Counted from the stretch's first letter, positions 19,232 to 29,557 are shown. The stretch is DNA of 41,212 nt from Novosphingobium sp. AP12 (GCF_000281975.1 NZ_AKKE01000056.1:1-41212); one strand, 5' to 3'. Notes: a model not told the origin generated them from the sequence alone. Program-made: numbers and translations.

Positions 19232-19764
19232 TACTTCTTCTTCCCTTCCTTGCGGAAGACGAACTCGCCGCGATAGCGGATACCCTTGCCCTTGTAGGGC
19301 TCGGGCTTGCGCCAGCGACGAATCTCGGCCGCAAGCTGGCCGACCTTCTGCTTGTCGATGCCGGAGATCTCGACCGTGGTGTTGTCCGGGGTCTTCACTT
19401 CGATGCCTTCCGGCACGTCGATGTCGACGTCGTGCGAGTAGCCCAGCTGCAGCTTCAAGGTCTTGCCCTGCGAAGCGGCACGGTAGCCGACGCCCTTGAT
19501 CTCGAGGACCTTGGTGAAGCCGTTCACGACGCCTTCAATCAGGTTCGAAACCAGGGTGCGCTGAAGGCCCCAGTGGCTGCGCGACGTCTTCGAGTTGCCG
19601 ATGGGCTGGACCGCGATGGTCTCACCCTCGACCGAAGTCGTGACGAGGTTCGAGAGACCCATGGTCAGGGTGCCCTTGGGGCCCTTTACCGAGAGGACGC
19701 CGTTGTCGATCTGGGCGGTGACACCGCCCGGGATCGCGACCGGCTTTTTACCGATGCGGCTCAT
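19231..19764 (-). CDS. rplF: 50S ribosomal protein L6
   Basis: 177 residues, normal length. It starts [15 protein letters not shown] and ends with the conserved [31 protein letters not shown]. It consists of two related RNA-binding domains and lies near the GTPase-associated region of the 50S subunit. Its ATG shares one base with the rpsH stop, and its stop shares one base with the rplR start. Confidence 0.98.
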   Translation of the reverse strand: MSRIGKKPVAIPGGVTAQIDNGVLSVKGPKGTLTMGLSNLVTTSVEGETIAVQPIGNSKTSRSHWGLQRTLVSNLIEGVVNGFTKVLEIKGVGYRAASQGKTLKLQLGYSHDVDIDVPEGIEVKTPDNTTVEISGIDKQKVGQLAAEIRRWRKPEPYKGKGIRYRGEFVFRKEGKKK

Positions 19765-20159
19765 CAGAAGACCTCCGCAAGCACTTCGCCACCGACGTTG
19801 GCCGTGCGTGCTTCGGCATCCGAGAGCACGCCGCGGGGCGTCGAGACGATGGTGATGCCAAGGCCGTTGCGCACGATCGGAAGTTCCTTGGAACCCGAGT
19901 AGACGCGGCGGCCCGGCTTGGAGACGCGAGCGATGTGCTTGATGGCGGGTTCGCCCTCGAAGTACTTCAGCTCGATGCGAAGCTGCGGGTGAGCGCCGGT
20001 CGCGTCGTCGGAGAAGCCACGGATGTAGCCCTCGCGCTGAAGCACTTCCAGGACGCGCGCACGCAGCTTCGAGGCCGGCGAGAGGACGGTGTCCTTCTTC
20101 GCCTGCTGGCCGTTGCGGATGCGGGTGAGCATGTCACCCAGGGGATCGGTCAATGCCAT
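19764..20159 (-). CDS. rpsH: 30S ribosomal protein S8
   Basis: 131 residues. It has [18 protein letters not shown] at the start and the C-terminal [30 protein letters not shown] motif. It is a primary 16S-binding protein, and in E. coli it is the translational repressor of the spc operon through a site at rplE. I did not find an obvious S8-site mimic near rplX/rplE here. It is spaced 10 bp from rpsN. Confidence 0.98.
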   Translation of the reverse strand: MALTDPLGDMLTRIRNGQQAKKDTVLSPASKLRARVLEVLQREGYIRGFSDDATGAHPQLRIELKYFEGEPAIKHIARVSKPGRRVYSGSKELPIVRNGLGITIVSTPRGVLSDAEARTANVGGEVLAEVF

Positions 20160-20169
20160 TTTCTAACCC

Positions 20170-20475
20170 TTACCAGCTCGACTTGGTCACGCCGGGGATC
20201 ATCCCCTTGTTGGCGAGATCGCGCAGCTCGATGCGGCACAGGCCGAACTTGCGGTAGTAGCCGCGCGGACGACCGGTCGTCGCGCAACGGTTGCGAACCC
20301 GGGTGGGGTTGGCGTTGCGCGGGATTTCGGCCAGCTTCAGGCGGGCGATGAGGCGCTCGGTTTCTTCGAGCGACTGATCGTCAGCCACCGCCTTGAGGCG
20401 GGCATACTGACCGGCATACTTCTTGACGAGCTTCTTGCGACGCTCATTCTTGTTCACGGAACTCAGTTTCGCCAT
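20170..20475 (-). CDS. rpsN: 30S ribosomal protein S14 (zinc-independent long form)
   Basis: 101 residues, with [22 protein letters not shown] and the end [41 protein letters not shown]. It has only scattered cysteines and no CxxC pairs, so it is the C-minus (non-zinc) type. It lies in the 30S head. It is positioned between rplE and rpsH as in E. coli. Confidence 0.98.
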   Translation of the reverse strand: MAKLSSVNKNERRKKLVKKYAGQYARLKAVADDQSLEETERLIARLKLAEIPRNANPTRVRNRCATTGRPRGYYRKFGLCRIELRDLANKGMIPGVTKSSW

Positions 20476-20501
20476 GGACTTAAGCTCTCTTCTTCAGCGG
20501 C

Positions 20502-21083
20502 TCACGCCGCCTCCTTCTGTTCCGACTCTTCAGCCGGGAACGGGAAACCGAACAGACGCAGCAGCTCGCGCGCTTCGTCGTCGGTCTTCGCGGTGGTGGT
20601 GACGATGATGTCCATGCCACGCACCTTGTCGATCTTGTCGTAGCTGATCTCCGGGAAGATGATCTGCTCCTTGAGACCCATCGCGTAGTTACCGCGACCG
20701 TCGAACGACTTCGGGTTCAGGCCACGGAAGTCGCGGATGCGGGGCATCGCGATCGTGACGAGACGATCCAGGAACTCGTACATGCGCTCGCGGCGGAGCG
20801 TCACCTTGCAGCCGATCGGCATGCCTTCACGCAGCTTGAACTGCGCGATCGACTTGCGGGCCTTGGTCACGACGGGCTTCTGGCCGGCGATGAGTTCCAT
20901 CTCGGCAGCGGCGGTCTGGACCTTCTTCTTGTCCTGGCTCGCCTCGCCGACGCCCATGTTGAGCGTGATCTTCTCGATCTTCGGGATTTCCATCACGTTC
21001 TTGTAACCGAACTTCTCGGTCATAGCCTTCGCGATTTCAGCGTCGAACTTGGTCCGCAGGCGCGGAATGTACTGCTCAGCCAT
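20502..21083 (-). CDS. rplE: 50S ribosomal protein L5
   Basis: 193 residues. It includes [19 protein letters not shown], the [29 protein letters not shown] block and [29 protein letters not shown]. It binds 5S rRNA and contacts S13 and P-site tRNA. The start overlaps the rplX stop by 8 bp. The C-terminus has a short extra tail ([12 protein letters not shown]) compared with E. coli. Confidence 0.98.
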   Translation of the reverse strand: MAEQYIPRLRTKFDAEIAKAMTEKFGYKNVMEIPKIEKITLNMGVGEASQDKKKVQTAAAEMELIAGQKPVVTKARKSIAQFKLREGMPIGCKVTLRRERMYEFLDRLVTIAMPRIRDFRGLNPKSFDGRGNYAMGLKEQIIFPEISYDKIDKVRGMDIIVTTTAKTDDEARELLRLFGFPFPAEESEQKEAA

Positions 21084-21393
21084 CGATCGTCTCCCCGGAC
21101 TTCACGGCCACGCGGACCTTCTTGCCGTCCTTGGTTTCAAAGCGAACGCGGGTCGGCTTGCCGTCCTTGTCCGCAACAGCGACCTTGCTGATCGCCATCG
21201 GCGCAGGAGTGCGCTCGATGCCGCCCTGCGGGTTCTGCTGGGTGGGCTTGCGGTGACGGGTCGCGACGTTCACGCCCTCGACCACGATCTTGCCGTCCTT
21301 GGGCTGGACCTGGAGCACCGTGCCGGTGCGGCCCTTGTCCTTGCCCGAGAGAACGACGACCGAGTCGCCCTTCTTGATCTTAGCGGCACCCAT
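21076..21393 (-). CDS. rplX: 50S ribosomal protein L24
   Basis: 105 residues carrying the KOW motif [23 protein letters not shown] at the N-terminus and the [21 protein letters not shown] loop. It is one of the two assembly-initiating 50S proteins. Its ATG overlaps the rplN stop by one base (TAATG), and its 3' end overlaps rplE. Confidence 0.98.
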   Translation of the reverse strand: MGAAKIKKGDSVVVLSGKDKGRTGTVLQVQPKDGKIVVEGVNVATRHRKPTQQNPQGGIERTPAPMAISKVAVADKDGKPTRVRFETKDGKKVRVAVKSGETIDG

Positions 21394-21761
21394 TAGAGGA
21401 CCTCCGGCGCGAGCGAGATGATCTTCATGAAGCCGCGGCCGCGCAGTTCGCGCACCACGGGGCCGAAGATACGGGTGCCGATCGGCTCCTCGTTCTTGTT
21501 GATCAGCACGGCTGCGTTACCGTCGAAACGGATGACGCTGCCGTCGGCGCGGCGCACGTCCTTGCGGGTGCGCACGATGACGGCGCGGTGAACGTCGCCC
21601 TTCTTCACGCGTGCACGGGGCTGCGCTTCCTTGATCGACACCACGATGATGTCGCCGACGCCTGCGAAACGACGCTTGGAGCCACCCAGTACCTTGATGC
21701 ACTGGACGCGCTTTGCGCCGCTGTTGTCCGCGACGTCGAGATTGGATTGCATCTGGATCAT
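21393..21761 (-). CDS. rplN: 50S ribosomal protein L14
   Basis: 122 residues, exact family length. It starts [31 protein letters not shown] and contains [20 protein letters not shown] and [13 protein letters not shown]. It sits at the subunit interface (bridge B8). A 196-bp spacer separates it from rpsQ, unusual for this operon and containing a hairpin and a promoter-like signal. Confidence 0.98.
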   Translation of the reverse strand: MIQMQSNLDVADNSGAKRVQCIKVLGGSKRRFAGVGDIIVVSIKEAQPRARVKKGDVHRAVIVRTRKDVRRADGSVIRFDGNAAVLINKNEEPIGTRIFGPVVRELRGRGFMKIISLAPEVL

Positions 21762-21864
21762 CGATCCGGGTCCTTCTCAACTGGCTTGCCGGAACCAGTC
21801 CGGCAGTTCCTAAAAATACAGGCCCCCGAAGAGGCCCGAGTCGCCGGTGACCGGCGAAGGCGGC

Positions 21865-21893
21865 CCTTTGCCGCATTCACCCGTCCAGGTCAA
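21865..21893 (-). promoter_or_regulatory. Possible internal promoter before rplN
   Basis: TTGACC (21893-21888), 17 bp, CAAAGG (21870-21865). It differs from the rpsL signal (TTGACC, 17 bp, TAAAGG) by one base of the -10, but that base is the important first T. It is located in the long rpsQ-rplN spacer, downstream of a hairpin. Confidence 0.4.
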
Positions 21894-21912
21894 CTCTCGT
21901 CAGCTACGGCCA

Positions 21913-21938
21913 AAGCCGGGAGCCAAGGCCCCCGGCTT
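21913..21938 (-). terminator. Terminator-like hairpin after rpsQ
   Basis: AAGCCGGG and CCCGGCTT form an 8-bp stem around a 10-base loop with further GCC/GGC pairing, 19 bp past the rpsQ stop. The minus strand after it reads TTTGGCC, so it is weak as a terminator and may instead be an attenuator. Confidence 0.4.
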
Positions 21939-21957
21939 CGATCCCGTCACCGAGGTC

Positions 21958-22227
21958 TCAGACCTCGGCTTCGAAGGCCGTACCCTTGCTCGCCTGAAGA
22001 CGGTCAAGAACCTTCCAGGTCTTGGTCTTCGAGTAGGGCGCCGTCTCCTCGATCCGTACCTTTTCGCCGGTCTTGAAGGCGTTGTCCTCGTCGTGGGCGT
22101 GGTACTTCTTCGAGCGGCGGATGATCTTCCCGTAGAGGGGGTGCTTCACCTTGCGCTCGACGAGCACGGTCACGGTCTTGTCCGTCTTGTCGGAGACGAC
22201 GGTCCCGCTAAGAATACGCTTGGGCAT
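21958..22227 (-). CDS. rpsQ: 30S ribosomal protein S17
   Basis: 89 residues. It has [46 protein letters not shown] and the OB-fold layout of S17, an early 16S-binding protein. It lies 12 bp after rpmC; the order rplP-rpmC-rpsQ is conserved. Confidence 0.98.
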   Translation of the reverse strand: MPKRILSGTVVSDKTDKTVTVLVERKVKHPLYGKIIRRSKKYHAHDEDNAFKTGEKVRIEETAPYSKTKTWKVLDRLQASKGTAFEAEV

Positions 22228-22239
22228 CGTTGCTTCTCC

Positions 22240-22449
22240 TTACGCCTTCGCCGAACCAGAGCGCTCAGCCTGGAGCGTCTTGATACGGGCGATGTCGCGA
22301 CGGACTTCCTTGATGCGTGCCGGGCGCTCGAGCTGGCTCGTGGCGGCCTGGAAACGCAGGTTGAACTGCTCGCGCTTGAGGTCGACGAGGTCAGCGGTCA
22401 GCTGGTCGTCCGTCTTGGCGCGGAAGTCTTCGGTCTTGGCGGCCATCAT
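22240..22449 (-). CDS. rpmC: 50S ribosomal protein L29
   Basis: 69 residues, two-helix protein: [54 protein letters not shown]. It lies at the tunnel exit beside L23, near the trigger factor site. It begins ATGATG; the first ATG overlaps the rplP stop by 4 bases. Confidence 0.97.
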   Translation of the reverse strand: MMAAKTEDFRAKTDDQLTADLVDLKREQFNLRFQAATSQLERPARIKEVRRDIARIKTLQAERSGSAKA

Positions 22450-22880
22450 TCGCCTCCCAGATGCGAGGTGTCGCCAAGACGGGCGACGACCTTGGTCTTG
22501 ATCGGCAGCTTCATCGCAGCGCGGCTGAAGGCTTCAGCAGCGAGCGGGCCGGCAACGCCGTCGAGCTCGAACAGGATGCGACCCGGCTTGACGCGGGCTG
22601 CCCAGTATTCGACCGCGCCCTTGCCCTTGCCCTGGCGGACTTCGGCGGGCTTCTTCGAGACGGGAACGTCCGGGAAGATGCGGATCCAGAGACGGCCCTG
22701 GCGCTTGATGTGACGCGTGATCGCGCGGCGAGCCGCCTCGATCTGGCGGGCGGTGATCCGCTCGGGCTCCATGGCCTTGAGGCCGTAGGAACCGAAGTTC
22801 AGGTCGGTGCCACCCTTGGCGTCGCCCTTGATCCGGCCCTTGAAGGCCTTGCGGAACTTGTGCTTTTTCGGTTGCAGCAT
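22446..22880 (-). CDS. rplP: 50S ribosomal protein L16
   Basis: 144 residues, starting [19 protein letters not shown], with [27 protein letters not shown] and [20 protein letters not shown]. It contacts A-site tRNA and is needed for peptidyl transferase maturation. It is coupled to rpmC by the ATGA overlap and lies 21 bp after rpsC. Confidence 0.98.
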   Translation of the reverse strand: MLQPKKHKFRKAFKGRIKGDAKGGTDLNFGSYGLKAMEPERITARQIEAARRAITRHIKRQGRLWIRIFPDVPVSKKPAEVRQGKGKGAVEYWAARVKPGRILFELDGVAGPLAAEAFSRAAMKLPIKTKVVARLGDTSHLGGE

Positions 22881-22901
22881 GGTGCTAACTCTATCCTAGG
22901 A

Positions 22902-23597
22902 TCAGCGGGCCGGGCGGACGCCGGAAGTCTGAGCTTCCATCATCAACCGGTCCTGCGCCATCGGGTCGTGACCAAGGATCTCGCCCTTGAAGACCCACAC
23001 CTTGATGCCGATGATGCCGTAGGCGGTCAGCGCCTCGACGTCGGCATAGTCGATGTTGGCACGCAGCGTGTGAAGCGGCACGCGACCTTCGCGGTACTGC
23101 TCGACACGGGCGATCTCAGCGCCGCCGAGACGGCCGCCGCACATGATCTTGATGCCTTCGGCACCCAGACGGATGGCGGACTGCATCGCGCGCTTCATCG
23201 CACGGCGGAAGGCCACGCGGCGAACCAGCTGGTCGGCGATGCCCTGAGCGATCAGCCTGGCGTCGACTTCCGGCTTGCGGATTTCGACGATGTTCAGCTT
23301 CACTTCGCTCGAGGTCATCGCGGCAAGCTGCTTGCGCAGCTTCTCGATGTCCGCACCCTTCTTGCCGATGATGACACCGGGACGGGCTGCGTAGATCGAG
23401 ATGCGGCACAGCTTGGCCGGACGCTCGATGACGACCTTGGAGATCGCGGCCTGCGGCAGCGTCGTCATGATCGACTTGCGGATCTTGAGGTCTTCCTCAA
23501 GCAGCTTGCCGTAGTCCCGGCCTTCCGCATACCAGCGGCTGTCCCAGGTACGGTTGATCTGCAGGCGCAGACCGATCGGATTGCTCTTATGACCCAT
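22902..23597 (-). CDS. rpsC: 30S ribosomal protein S3
   Basis: 231 residues. It starts [24 protein letters not shown]. The KH domain has [20 protein letters not shown] (GxxG loop IGKKG), followed by [18 protein letters not shown]. It guards the mRNA entry channel and takes part in helicase activity. It lies 3 bp after the rplV stop. Confidence 0.98.
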   Translation of the reverse strand: MGHKSNPIGLRLQINRTWDSRWYAEGRDYGKLLEEDLKIRKSIMTTLPQAAISKVVIERPAKLCRISIYAARPGVIIGKKGADIEKLRKQLAAMTSSEVKLNIVEIRKPEVDARLIAQGIADQLVRRVAFRRAMKRAMQSAIRLGAEGIKIMCGGRLGGAEIARVEQYREGRVPLHTLRANIDYADVEALTAYGIIGIKVWVFKGEILGHDPMAQDRLMMEAQTSGVRPAR

Positions 23598-23600
23598 GGA

Positions 23601-23978
23601 TCAGGCCTCCTCGACTTCGCGAACGACGATCCGCAGGCGCGAAAACGGCTTGAGGATGCGGGTGGACTTGCCGCGACCACGAGCGTGGAAACGCTTCATG
23701 GTGATCGACTTGCCGACCGACGCCTCGGCGACGACGAGAGCGTCGACGTCGAGGTTGTGGTTGTTCTCCGCGTTGGCGATCGCCGAGGCGAGCACCTTGC
23801 GGGCGTCCACTGCCATCGCCTTGGTCGAGAACGCGAGGATGTTCATCGCGTCTTCGACCGGACGGCCGCGGATCAGGGCAGCGACCAGGTTGAGCTTCTG
23901 GGCCGAACCACGAATGTTCGTGTTGACCGCAAGAGCTTCCTTGTCACCAACGCGGCGGGGTGCTGCTTGCTTGCTCAC
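23601..23978 (-). CDS. rplV: 50S ribosomal protein L22
   Basis: 125 residues with [30 protein letters not shown] and the beta-hairpin tip region [15 protein letters not shown] that lines the exit tunnel, where macrolide-resistance changes occur. It starts with GTG at 23978, overlapping the rpsS stop by 4 bases (GTGA). Confidence 0.98.
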   Translation of the reverse strand: MSKQAAPRRVGDKEALAVNTNIRGSAQKLNLVAALIRGRPVEDAMNILAFSTKAMAVDARKVLASAIANAENNHNLDVDALVVAEASVGKSITMKRFHARGRGKSTRILKPFSRLRIVVREVEEA

Positions 23979-24256
23979 TTGCGCTTACCCTTCTTGTCGG
24001 CGGCGTGGCCCGGGAACGTGCGGGTGGGAGCGAACTCACCCAGCTTGTGACCGACCATGTCCTCGTTGACCGAGACCGGGATGAACTTGTGCCCGTTGTA
24101 GACCGTGAAGGTCAGACCAACGAACTGCGGGAGAATGGTGGAACGACGCGACCAGGTCTTGATCGGGCCACCACGGTTGCCGGCATCCTGCGCAACTTCA
24201 GCCTTCTTGAGAAGGTAGAGGTCGACGAAGGGGCCTTTCCAGACGGAACGTGCCAT
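23975..24256 (-). CDS. rpsS: 30S ribosomal protein S19
   Basis: 93 residues. It starts [18 protein letters not shown] and has [29 protein letters not shown] and [24 protein letters not shown]. It forms a head complex with S13 and bridges to L5. It begins 6 bp after rplB and is coupled to rplV. Confidence 0.98.
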   Translation of the reverse strand: MARSVWKGPFVDLYLLKKAEVAQDAGNRGGPIKTWSRRSTILPQFVGLTFTVYNGHKFIPVSVNEDMVGHKLGEFAPTRTFPGHAADKKGKRK

Positions 24257-24262
24257 CGTGAC

Positions 24263-25099
24263 TTACCTCTTCTTCTTGGCGTGACGCGAACGGATGATGA
24301 GCTTGTCCGTCTGCTTGTTGTTGCGGGTGCGGGCACCCTTGGTCGGCTTGCCCCACGGGGTGACCGGGTGACGGCCGCCCGAGGTACGGCCTTCACCACC
24401 ACCGTGCGGGTGGTCGACCGGGTTCTTGGCGACGCCGCGGGTCAGCGGACGACGGCCCAGCCAGCGCTTGCGGCCGGCCTTTGCGAGGGTCTGGTTGCCG
24501 TTGTCGGGGTTCGACACGGCGCCCACGGTGCCCATGCAATCGCCGCGCAGGTAACGCTGCTCGCCCGAGTTCAGGCGAACGATGACCATACCGCGGTCAC
24601 GACCGACGACCTGCACATAGGTGCCTGCCGAACGGGCGATCTGGCCGCCCTTGCCGGGCTTCATCTCGACGTTGTGGCAGATCGTGCCGACCGGCATCTG
24701 CGACAGAAGCATGGCGTTGCCCGGCTTCACGTCGGTCTTCTCACCGGCGACGACGACGTCGCCGACTGCGAGGCGCTGCGGCGCGATGATGTAGGTCTGC
24801 TCGCCGTCCGTGTACTTCACCAGGGCGATGAAGGCGGTGCGGTTGGGATCGTACTCGATCCGCTCCACGGTCGCTTCCATGTCCCACTTGCGACGCTTGA
24901 AGTCGATGAAGCGGTACTTCTGCTTGTGACCGCCGGCGATACCGCGCGAGGTCACGTGACCCTTGTTGTTGCGGCCGCCGGTCTTGCTCTTGCCTTCGGT
25001 CAGCGCCTTGAGGGGCTTGCCCTTCCAGAGCGACGACTTGTCGACGAGGACCAGGCCACGGCGTGCCGGGCTGGTCGGGTTATATTTCTTCAGTGCCAT
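24263..25099 (-). CDS. rplB: 50S ribosomal protein L2
   Basis: 278 residues from the ATG at 25099 ([16 protein letters not shown]), the canonical start; an in-frame extension to 25132 overlaps rplW and is rejected. It has [26 protein letters not shown], and the conserved loop [25 protein letters not shown], containing the histidine important for peptidyl transferase assembly. It lies 4 bp past rplW. Confidence 0.98.
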   Translation of the reverse strand: MALKKYNPTSPARRGLVLVDKSSLWKGKPLKALTEGKSKTGGRNNKGHVTSRGIAGGHKQKYRFIDFKRRKWDMEATVERIEYDPNRTAFIALVKYTDGEQTYIIAPQRLAVGDVVVAGEKTDVKPGNAMLLSQMPVGTICHNVEMKPGKGGQIARSAGTYVQVVGRDRGMVIVRLNSGEQRYLRGDCMGTVGAVSNPDNGNQTLAKAGRKRWLGRRPLTRGVAKNPVDHPHGGGEGRTSGGRHPVTPWGKPTKGARTRNNKQTDKLIIRSRHAKKKR

Positions 25100-25103
25100 C
25101 GGA

Positions 25104-25415
25104 TTAGCCCCGCACGCCTTCGGTGACGTCAATCGACTGGCCTTCGGCCAGCGTGACGATCGCCTTCTTCACGTCGCTGCGGCGGTATTCCCTACCGCGC
25201 CAGCGCTTGGTCTTGCCCTTGGTGACCAGGGTGTTGACGCCAGTTACCTTGACATCGAACAGCGCCTCGACGGCAGCCTTGATCTGGGGCTTGGTCGCCG
25301 CATCGGCCACCTTGAAGACGACCGCGTTATGCTCGGAGAGCAGGGTCGACTTCTCGGTGATGTGCGGCGAGAGGATCACGTCGAAGTGACGGATGTCCAC
25401 GTTGCTCTTAGCCAT
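25104..25415 (-). CDS. rplW: 50S ribosomal protein L23
   Basis: 103 residues: [61 protein letters not shown]. It is the docking site for trigger factor and SRP at the tunnel exit. Its start overlaps the rplD stop by 8 bases. Confidence 0.98.
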   Translation of the reverse strand: MAKSNVDIRHFDVILSPHITEKSTLLSEHNAVVFKVADAATKPQIKAAVEALFDVKVTGVNTLVTKGKTKRWRGREYRRSDVKKAIVTLAEGQSIDVTEGVRG

Positions 25416-26034
25416 TGAAACGGGCCTCCAGCTTTTCGACAGCGGCGCGGGTCAGCACCAGCGTATCATGCTTCAGGATGTCGTAGACGTTGGCGCCGAC
25501 AGCCGGGAGAACGTTCACGCCGATGATGTTGCGGGCAGCCAGGGCGAAGCCCTCGTTGACCTGCTCACCGTCCATGACGAGAACCTTCTTGCCGAAGTTC
25601 GCCTTCGCGAGTTCGCCGGCAAGCACCTTGGTCTTGGCGTCGGCAACGTCGAGCGAGTCGACGATGACCAGGCCGTTCAGGGCCTTGGCCGAGAGAGCCA
25701 TCTTCAGACCGAGAGCGCGGATCTTCTTGTTCAGCGAGGGGTTGAAGTCGCGGCGACGAGCACCGTGAGCCTTACCACCACCGATGAACACGGGAGCTGC
25801 GCGATCGCCGTGACGGGCGGTGCCGCCACCCTTCTGGCGGCCGAACTTCTTGCCGGTGCGTGCGACTTCCGAACGCTCGCGAGTGGCGCGGGCGGTGCCG
25901 CGACGATTCTCGAGCTGCCAGGTGACGACGCGGTGCAGGATGTCAGCGCGCGGCTCGATGCCGAACACGTCGTCCGAAAGCTCGATGTCGGCGTTGGCGG
26001 CCGAACCGTCGATATTGAGGACTTGAACCTTCAT
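25408..26034 (-). CDS. rplD: 50S ribosomal protein L4
   Basis: 208 residues. It includes [53 protein letters not shown], the long tunnel loop, and the [16 protein letters not shown] region of the globular domain. In E. coli L4 also represses the S10 operon at its leader. Here the likely leader candidate is the structured spacer ahead of rplC, but no direct match to the E. coli L4 site is seen. It lies 2 bp after rplC. Confidence 0.98.
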   Translation of the reverse strand: MKVQVLNIDGSAANADIELSDDVFGIEPRADILHRVVTWQLENRRGTARATRERSEVARTGKKFGRQKGGGTARHGDRAAPVFIGGGKAHGARRRDFNPSLNKKIRALGLKMALSAKALNGLVIVDSLDVADAKTKVLAGELAKANFGKKVLVMDGEQVNEGFALAARNIIGVNVLPAVGANVYDILKHDTLVLTRAAVEKLEARFNG

Positions 26035-26036
26035 GA

Positions 26037-26792
26037 TTAGCCCTCCTGGCCTTCGGTCGCTTCGGGAGCCGCCACGTCAGCGGGGGTCTCGGCAGCGGCC
26101 GTGTCGTTGGTGTTGGCAGCCGACTTGAGGCCGGCGGGGTACGGAGCCTCGGCGTGACGGTCGACCTTGACGGCGTCCGAAACGGTGAGCCAGGCGTTCT
26201 TCGAACCCGGGACCGAGCCCTTGACGAAGATCAGGCCGCGCTCGTCGTCGACGCGGACGACTTCGAGGTTCTGCTGCGTGCGCTGGCGGTCGCCCATGTG
26301 GCCGGCCATCTTCTTGTTCTTGAAGACCTTGCCCGGATCCTGGCGCTGACCGGTCGAACCGTGTGCACGGTGCGAGATCGAGACACCGTGGGTGGCGCGC
26401 ATGCCTCCGAAGCCCCAGCGCTTCATGGCGCCCTGGAAGCCTTTGCCCTGCGTGTGGCCGCCTACGTCGACGAGCTGGCCGGGCACGAAGTGCGAGGCTG
26501 CGATCGTCGAGCCGACCTCGAGGAGGGCGTCGTCGGCGACGCGGAATTCCGCGACGCGCATCTTGAGGGAAACTTCAGCCTTGGCAAAATGCTCGCGCTG
26601 CGGCTTGGCGACGTTCTTCTGCTTGGCTTCACCAGCACCGAGCTGAACCGCGACGTAACCGTCACGATCAGAGGTGCGGACCGAAACCACCTGGCAGCCT
26701 TCCAGGGCCAGGACGGTGACGGGCACATGGCGGCCATCCTCCTGGAACAGGCGGGTCATCCCGACTTTCTTGGCGATCACGCCGGTACGCAT
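26037..26792 (-). CDS. rplC: 50S ribosomal protein L3
   Basis: 251 residues from the ATG at 26792 ([16 protein letters not shown]), preceded by AAGGAGA, a strong ribosome-binding site. A frame open to 27044 lies in the structured spacer and does not resemble L3. Family blocks are [52 protein letters not shown]. The Ala/Pro/Glu-rich C-terminal tail (~35 residues) extends beyond E. coli L3 (209). L3 is an assembly initiator. It is separated from rpsJ by 353 bp. Confidence 0.98.
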   Translation of the reverse strand: MRTGVIAKKVGMTRLFQEDGRHVPVTVLALEGCQVVSVRTSDRDGYVAVQLGAGEAKQKNVAKPQREHFAKAEVSLKMRVAEFRVADDALLEVGSTIAASHFVPGQLVDVGGHTQGKGFQGAMKRWGFGGMRATHGVSISHRAHGSTGQRQDPGKVFKNKKMAGHMGDRQRTQQNLEVVRVDDERGLIFVKGSVPGSKNAWLTVSDAVKVDRHAEAPYPAGLKSAANTNDTAAAETPADVAAPEATEGQEG

Positions 26793-27145
26793 GACCTTCT
26801 CCTTACAGAGGCGCACGCAGGACCATCCCCCGTGCGCGTGTCCAACCCTATTTGTGATACGAACCCCGTCCGGGTCAGGTGCTCCCTGCGAACCCTGTAT
26901 GGGCAGCGGAAGCGAGACGGGGGACGCATTCCCGATACTTTCCGAGGAAAGCAGCGGAGGTATCCCTTGTGTCCCCTTCGGTTTCCCTCCGGGGCGCTGT
27001 CTAAGCGGGTTTCTCCCCGCGAAGCCGGCCCAGTGGACCGACAAGGTAATTTGAACCCGGAGGTTCGAATTTTGCCTCGATCGTTTAAAGTCCGATCGGA
27101 AAGGACTTATCGGGGCAACCCCTGAGGGTTACCCCGTCAGCCGGC
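26793..27145 (-). promoter_or_regulatory. Structured 353-bp spacer between rpsJ and rplC (candidate leader)
   Basis: Several hairpins can be read on the minus strand. Directly after the rpsJ stop, GGGGTAACCC pairs with GGGTTGCCCC (27112-27135). AAGTCC/GGACTT follow (27088-27108), then AATTCGAACC/GGTTCAAATT (27048-27071), GCGGG-type stem (27005-27020), CTTTCC/GGAAAG (~26940-26955), and GCGCACG/CGTGCGC (26811-26837), which ends 8 bases before the rplC Shine-Dalgarno sequence. No T-runs follow them. No protein and no TTG-N17-TARRGG promoter were found here. It looks like a cis-acting RNA region controlling rplC and downstream genes; that role is inference. Confidence 0.5.
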
Positions 27146-27457
<312 letters not shown>

Positions 27458-27514
27458 TACCTACACCGATGAGAAAGAGCCAAAGGACCGAAGTCCCGTT
27501 AAATTCGAGACGCG

Positions 27515-27543
27515 CCCCTACACGGCAAGGGCGAGTCGGGCAA
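27515..27543 (-). promoter_or_regulatory. Probable rpsJ / S10-operon promoter
   Basis: TTGCCC (27543-27538), 17 bp, TAGGGG (27520-27515), then CGCG. It lies downstream of the tuf terminator and the inserted membrane-protein gene. The remainder of the 319-bp gap 27458-27776 shows no gene; a tRNA-like stretch was examined and rejected. Confidence 0.6.
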
Positions 27544-27776
27544 GCGATACTTTGTGGGAATCTGCGGGGCAGCTGGTCAGGCCAGCGCCCGGCCCTTCGC
27601 CGCGAGGCCTTCTTGGTTTGGTCCGTGAGCGATAGCCTGTTGAACCGTAGAGCGCCGTGCAGGTACACCCTCGTTCGATTTGCCGCCAATGATCCCGATC
27701 TAACGCATTAGCGGGCCTGAAATAAACTGCAGGCCACGGGCGAGCCTCCGGAAGATCGGACTGCGCCTGCCGGTGC

Positions 27777-28148
27777 TCAGTTCATGTTTATTGGGCAGGG
27801 CGAAGAAACAAGAGCAAGTGCGATCCCCGATCGCTTCGCCCTGATCTTGTCGCCGATTTCGCAGCCGGCAATTTCATGGGGATAGACCGATTTGAAACCG
27901 ATCAAGCCTGCAGCATCCTGGGCATAGACAACACCAATCAATCCCGGACGATACTTGCTGCCACCGACCTTCAAATCGGTAATTGTGGCTATCACCGGAA
28001 TTGCCTTCCGGCTTTCGGCTACATCGCCGACGTAGTGAAAGACGCCAAAGCCAATTGAGACGACGAAGAATAACAAGATAAGCAAAAGCAGGCCGGTTCC
28101 CCAAGCCTGATTGCTCTTGAAACGCAGCGAATGCAGAAAGTCAGCCAT
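27777..28148 (-). CDS. Small single-pass membrane protein of unknown function inserted between tuf and rpsJ
   Basis: 123 residues from the ATG at 28148 (MADFLHSLRFKSNQ). Upstream in-frame ATGs at 28157 and 28163 are possible, but the longest reading, starting at 28265, overlaps the tuf terminator and is excluded. One membrane helix (GTGLLLLILLFFVVSIGFGVF, ~residues 18-38) is followed by a ~80-residue soluble domain, probably periplasmic, with alternating hydrophobic residues: PVIATITDLKVGGSKYRPGLIGVVYAQD. That layout resembles DUF3592-like domains. The gene is AT-richer than its neighbours. A TATACT at 28216-28211 could be a -10, but no good -35 is seen. I do not recognise a specific function. 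Confidence 0.6.
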   Translation of the reverse strand: MADFLHSLRFKSNQAWGTGLLLLILLFFVVSIGFGVFHYVGDVAESRKAIPVIATITDLKVGGSKYRPGLIGVVYAQDAAGLIGFKSVYPHEIAGCEIGDKIRAKRSGIALALVSSPCPINMN

Positions 28149-28224
28149 TGCCCCCATCCTCATGCACCCGCGATGATATCCGCAATGGAAGCGCGACCCG
28201 GCATTTTCGCAGTATAATCCCCAA

Positions 28225-28262
28225 AACGCGAAAAGCCCGACGCTCCTTTCAGAGCGCCGGGC
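28225..28262 (-). terminator. Intrinsic terminator after tuf
   Basis: GCCCGGCGCTC pairs with GAGCGTCGGGC across a short loop (one G-U pair), followed by TTTTCGCGTTTT on the minus strand, about 34 bp beyond the tuf stop. It is a strong terminator that separates the str operon from the S10 operon. Confidence 0.9.
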
Positions 28263-28295
28263 CAATCACTGTAGCCGTAGCTTCAGATCAGCGAA

Positions 28296-29486
28296 TTACT
28301 TCGTAATCTTCGAAACGACGCCCGAACCGACGGTGCGGCCGCCTTCGCGGATTGCGAAGCGCAGGCCATCGTCCATGGCGATCGGTGCGATCAGCTTGAC
28401 GCTGATGGTCACGTTGTCGCCCGGCATGACCATCTCGGTGCCCTCGGGGAGGATCACTTCGCCGGTCACGTCGGTGGTGCGGAAGTAGAACTGCGGACGG
28501 TAGTTGGCGAAGAACGGCGTGTGACGGCCGCCTTCGTCCTTCGACAGAACGTAGACTTCTGCGTCGAACTCGGTGTGCGGGGTCACGGTGCCCGGCTTGG
28601 CGAGAACCTGGCCGCGCTCCACGTCTTCACGCTTCAGGCCGCGAACCAGCGCGCCGATGTTGTCGCCTGCACGACCTTCGTCGAGCAGCTTGCGGAACAT
28701 TTCGACGCCGGTGACGACGGTCTTCTGGGTGTTGCGGATGCCGACGACTTCGACTTCCTCGCCAACCTTGACGATGCCGGTCTCGACGCGGCCGGTGACG
28801 ACCGTACCACGGCCCGAGATCGAGAACACGTCCTCGACGGGCATCAGGAACGCCTTGTCGGTCGGACGCGGCGGCTGCGGGATGTAGCTGTCGACGGCGG
28901 CCATCAGCTCAAGGATCTTTTCCTTGCCGATGTTGTCGTCGCGGCCTTCGAGAGCGGCGAGAGCCGAACCCATGATGATCGGAATGTTGTCGCCGTCGAA
29001 GTCGTACGACGAGAGCAGTTCGCGAACTTCGAGTTCGACGAGCTCGAGCAGCTCGGCGTCATCGACCTGGTCGACCTTGTTCATGAACACGACGAGCTGC
29101 GGCACGCCGACCTGGCGGGCAAGCAGGATGTGCTCGCGGGTCTGCGGCATCGGGCCGTCAGCAGCGTTCACGACGAGGATCGCGCCGTCCATCTGGGCGG
29201 CACCGGTGATCATGTTCTTGACGTAGTCAGCGTGACCCGGGCAGTCGACGTGCGCGTAGTGGCGCTCGGCGGTCTCGTACTCGACGTGTGCGGTCGAGAT
29301 GGTGATGCCGCGCTCGCGCTCTTCGGGAGCCTTGTCGATGTTCGCGAAGTCAACGGCGGTACCACCGAACGCTTCAGCCATCACCTTGGTGATCGCGGCG
29401 GTCAGCGTGGTCTTGCCGTGGTCGACGTGACCGATGGTGCCGATGTTGCAGTGCGGCTTGTTCCGCTCAAATTTAGCCTTGGCCAT
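28296..29486 (-). CDS. tuf: Elongation factor Tu
   Basis: 396 residues. G1 motif [11 protein letters not shown] near the start, RGITIS (switch I), DCPGH (G3), NKVD (G4) and GSALAAL (G5 region), then domains 2 and 3 with the conserved ending [21 protein letters not shown]. It delivers aminoacyl-tRNA to the ribosome. It is 92 bp from fusA, with its own promoter-like signal overlapping the fusA stop, and a strong terminator behind. Only one tuf copy is visible in this window. Confidence 0.99.
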   Translation of the reverse strand: MAKAKFERNKPHCNIGTIGHVDHGKTTLTAAITKVMAEAFGGTAVDFANIDKAPEERERGITISTAHVEYETAERHYAHVDCPGHADYVKNMITGAAQMDGAILVVNAADGPMPQTREHILLARQVGVPQLVVFMNKVDQVDDAELLELVELEVRELLSSYDFDGDNIPIIMGSALAALEGRDDNIGKEKILELMAAVDSYIPQPPRPTDKAFLMPVEDVFSISGRGTVVTGRVETGIVKVGEEVEVVGIRNTQKTVVTGVEMFRKLLDEGRAGDNIGALVRGLKREDVERGQVLAKPGTVTPHTEFDAEVYVLSKDEGGRHTPFFANYRPQFYFRTTDVTGEVILPEGTEMVMPGDNVTISVKLIAPIAMDDGLRFAIREGGRTVGSGVVSKITK

Positions 29487-29557
29487 TTTTCAAACCTTCT
29501 TTCGTCTTGATTTCGAATCTGCGGGTATCGGAGCGGAGCCCGCGGATGCAGGCGCCG

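Noticed and set aside
26821..26890. A second S10-operon promoter before rplC (CTGACC with CACAAA/AAATAG)
   Set aside because: It does not fit the TTGnCn-N17-TARRGG pattern and the spacing is uncertain.
26793..27044. N-terminal extension of L3
   Set aside because: L3 starts [13 protein letters not shown] behind AAGGAGA; the extension lies in structured non-coding sequence.
27048..27071. GGTTCAAATT/GGTTCGAATT looked like a tRNA T-loop
   Set aside because: The pieces form an inverted repeat, not a T-arm. No acceptor, D or anticodon arms can be drawn around them on either strand.
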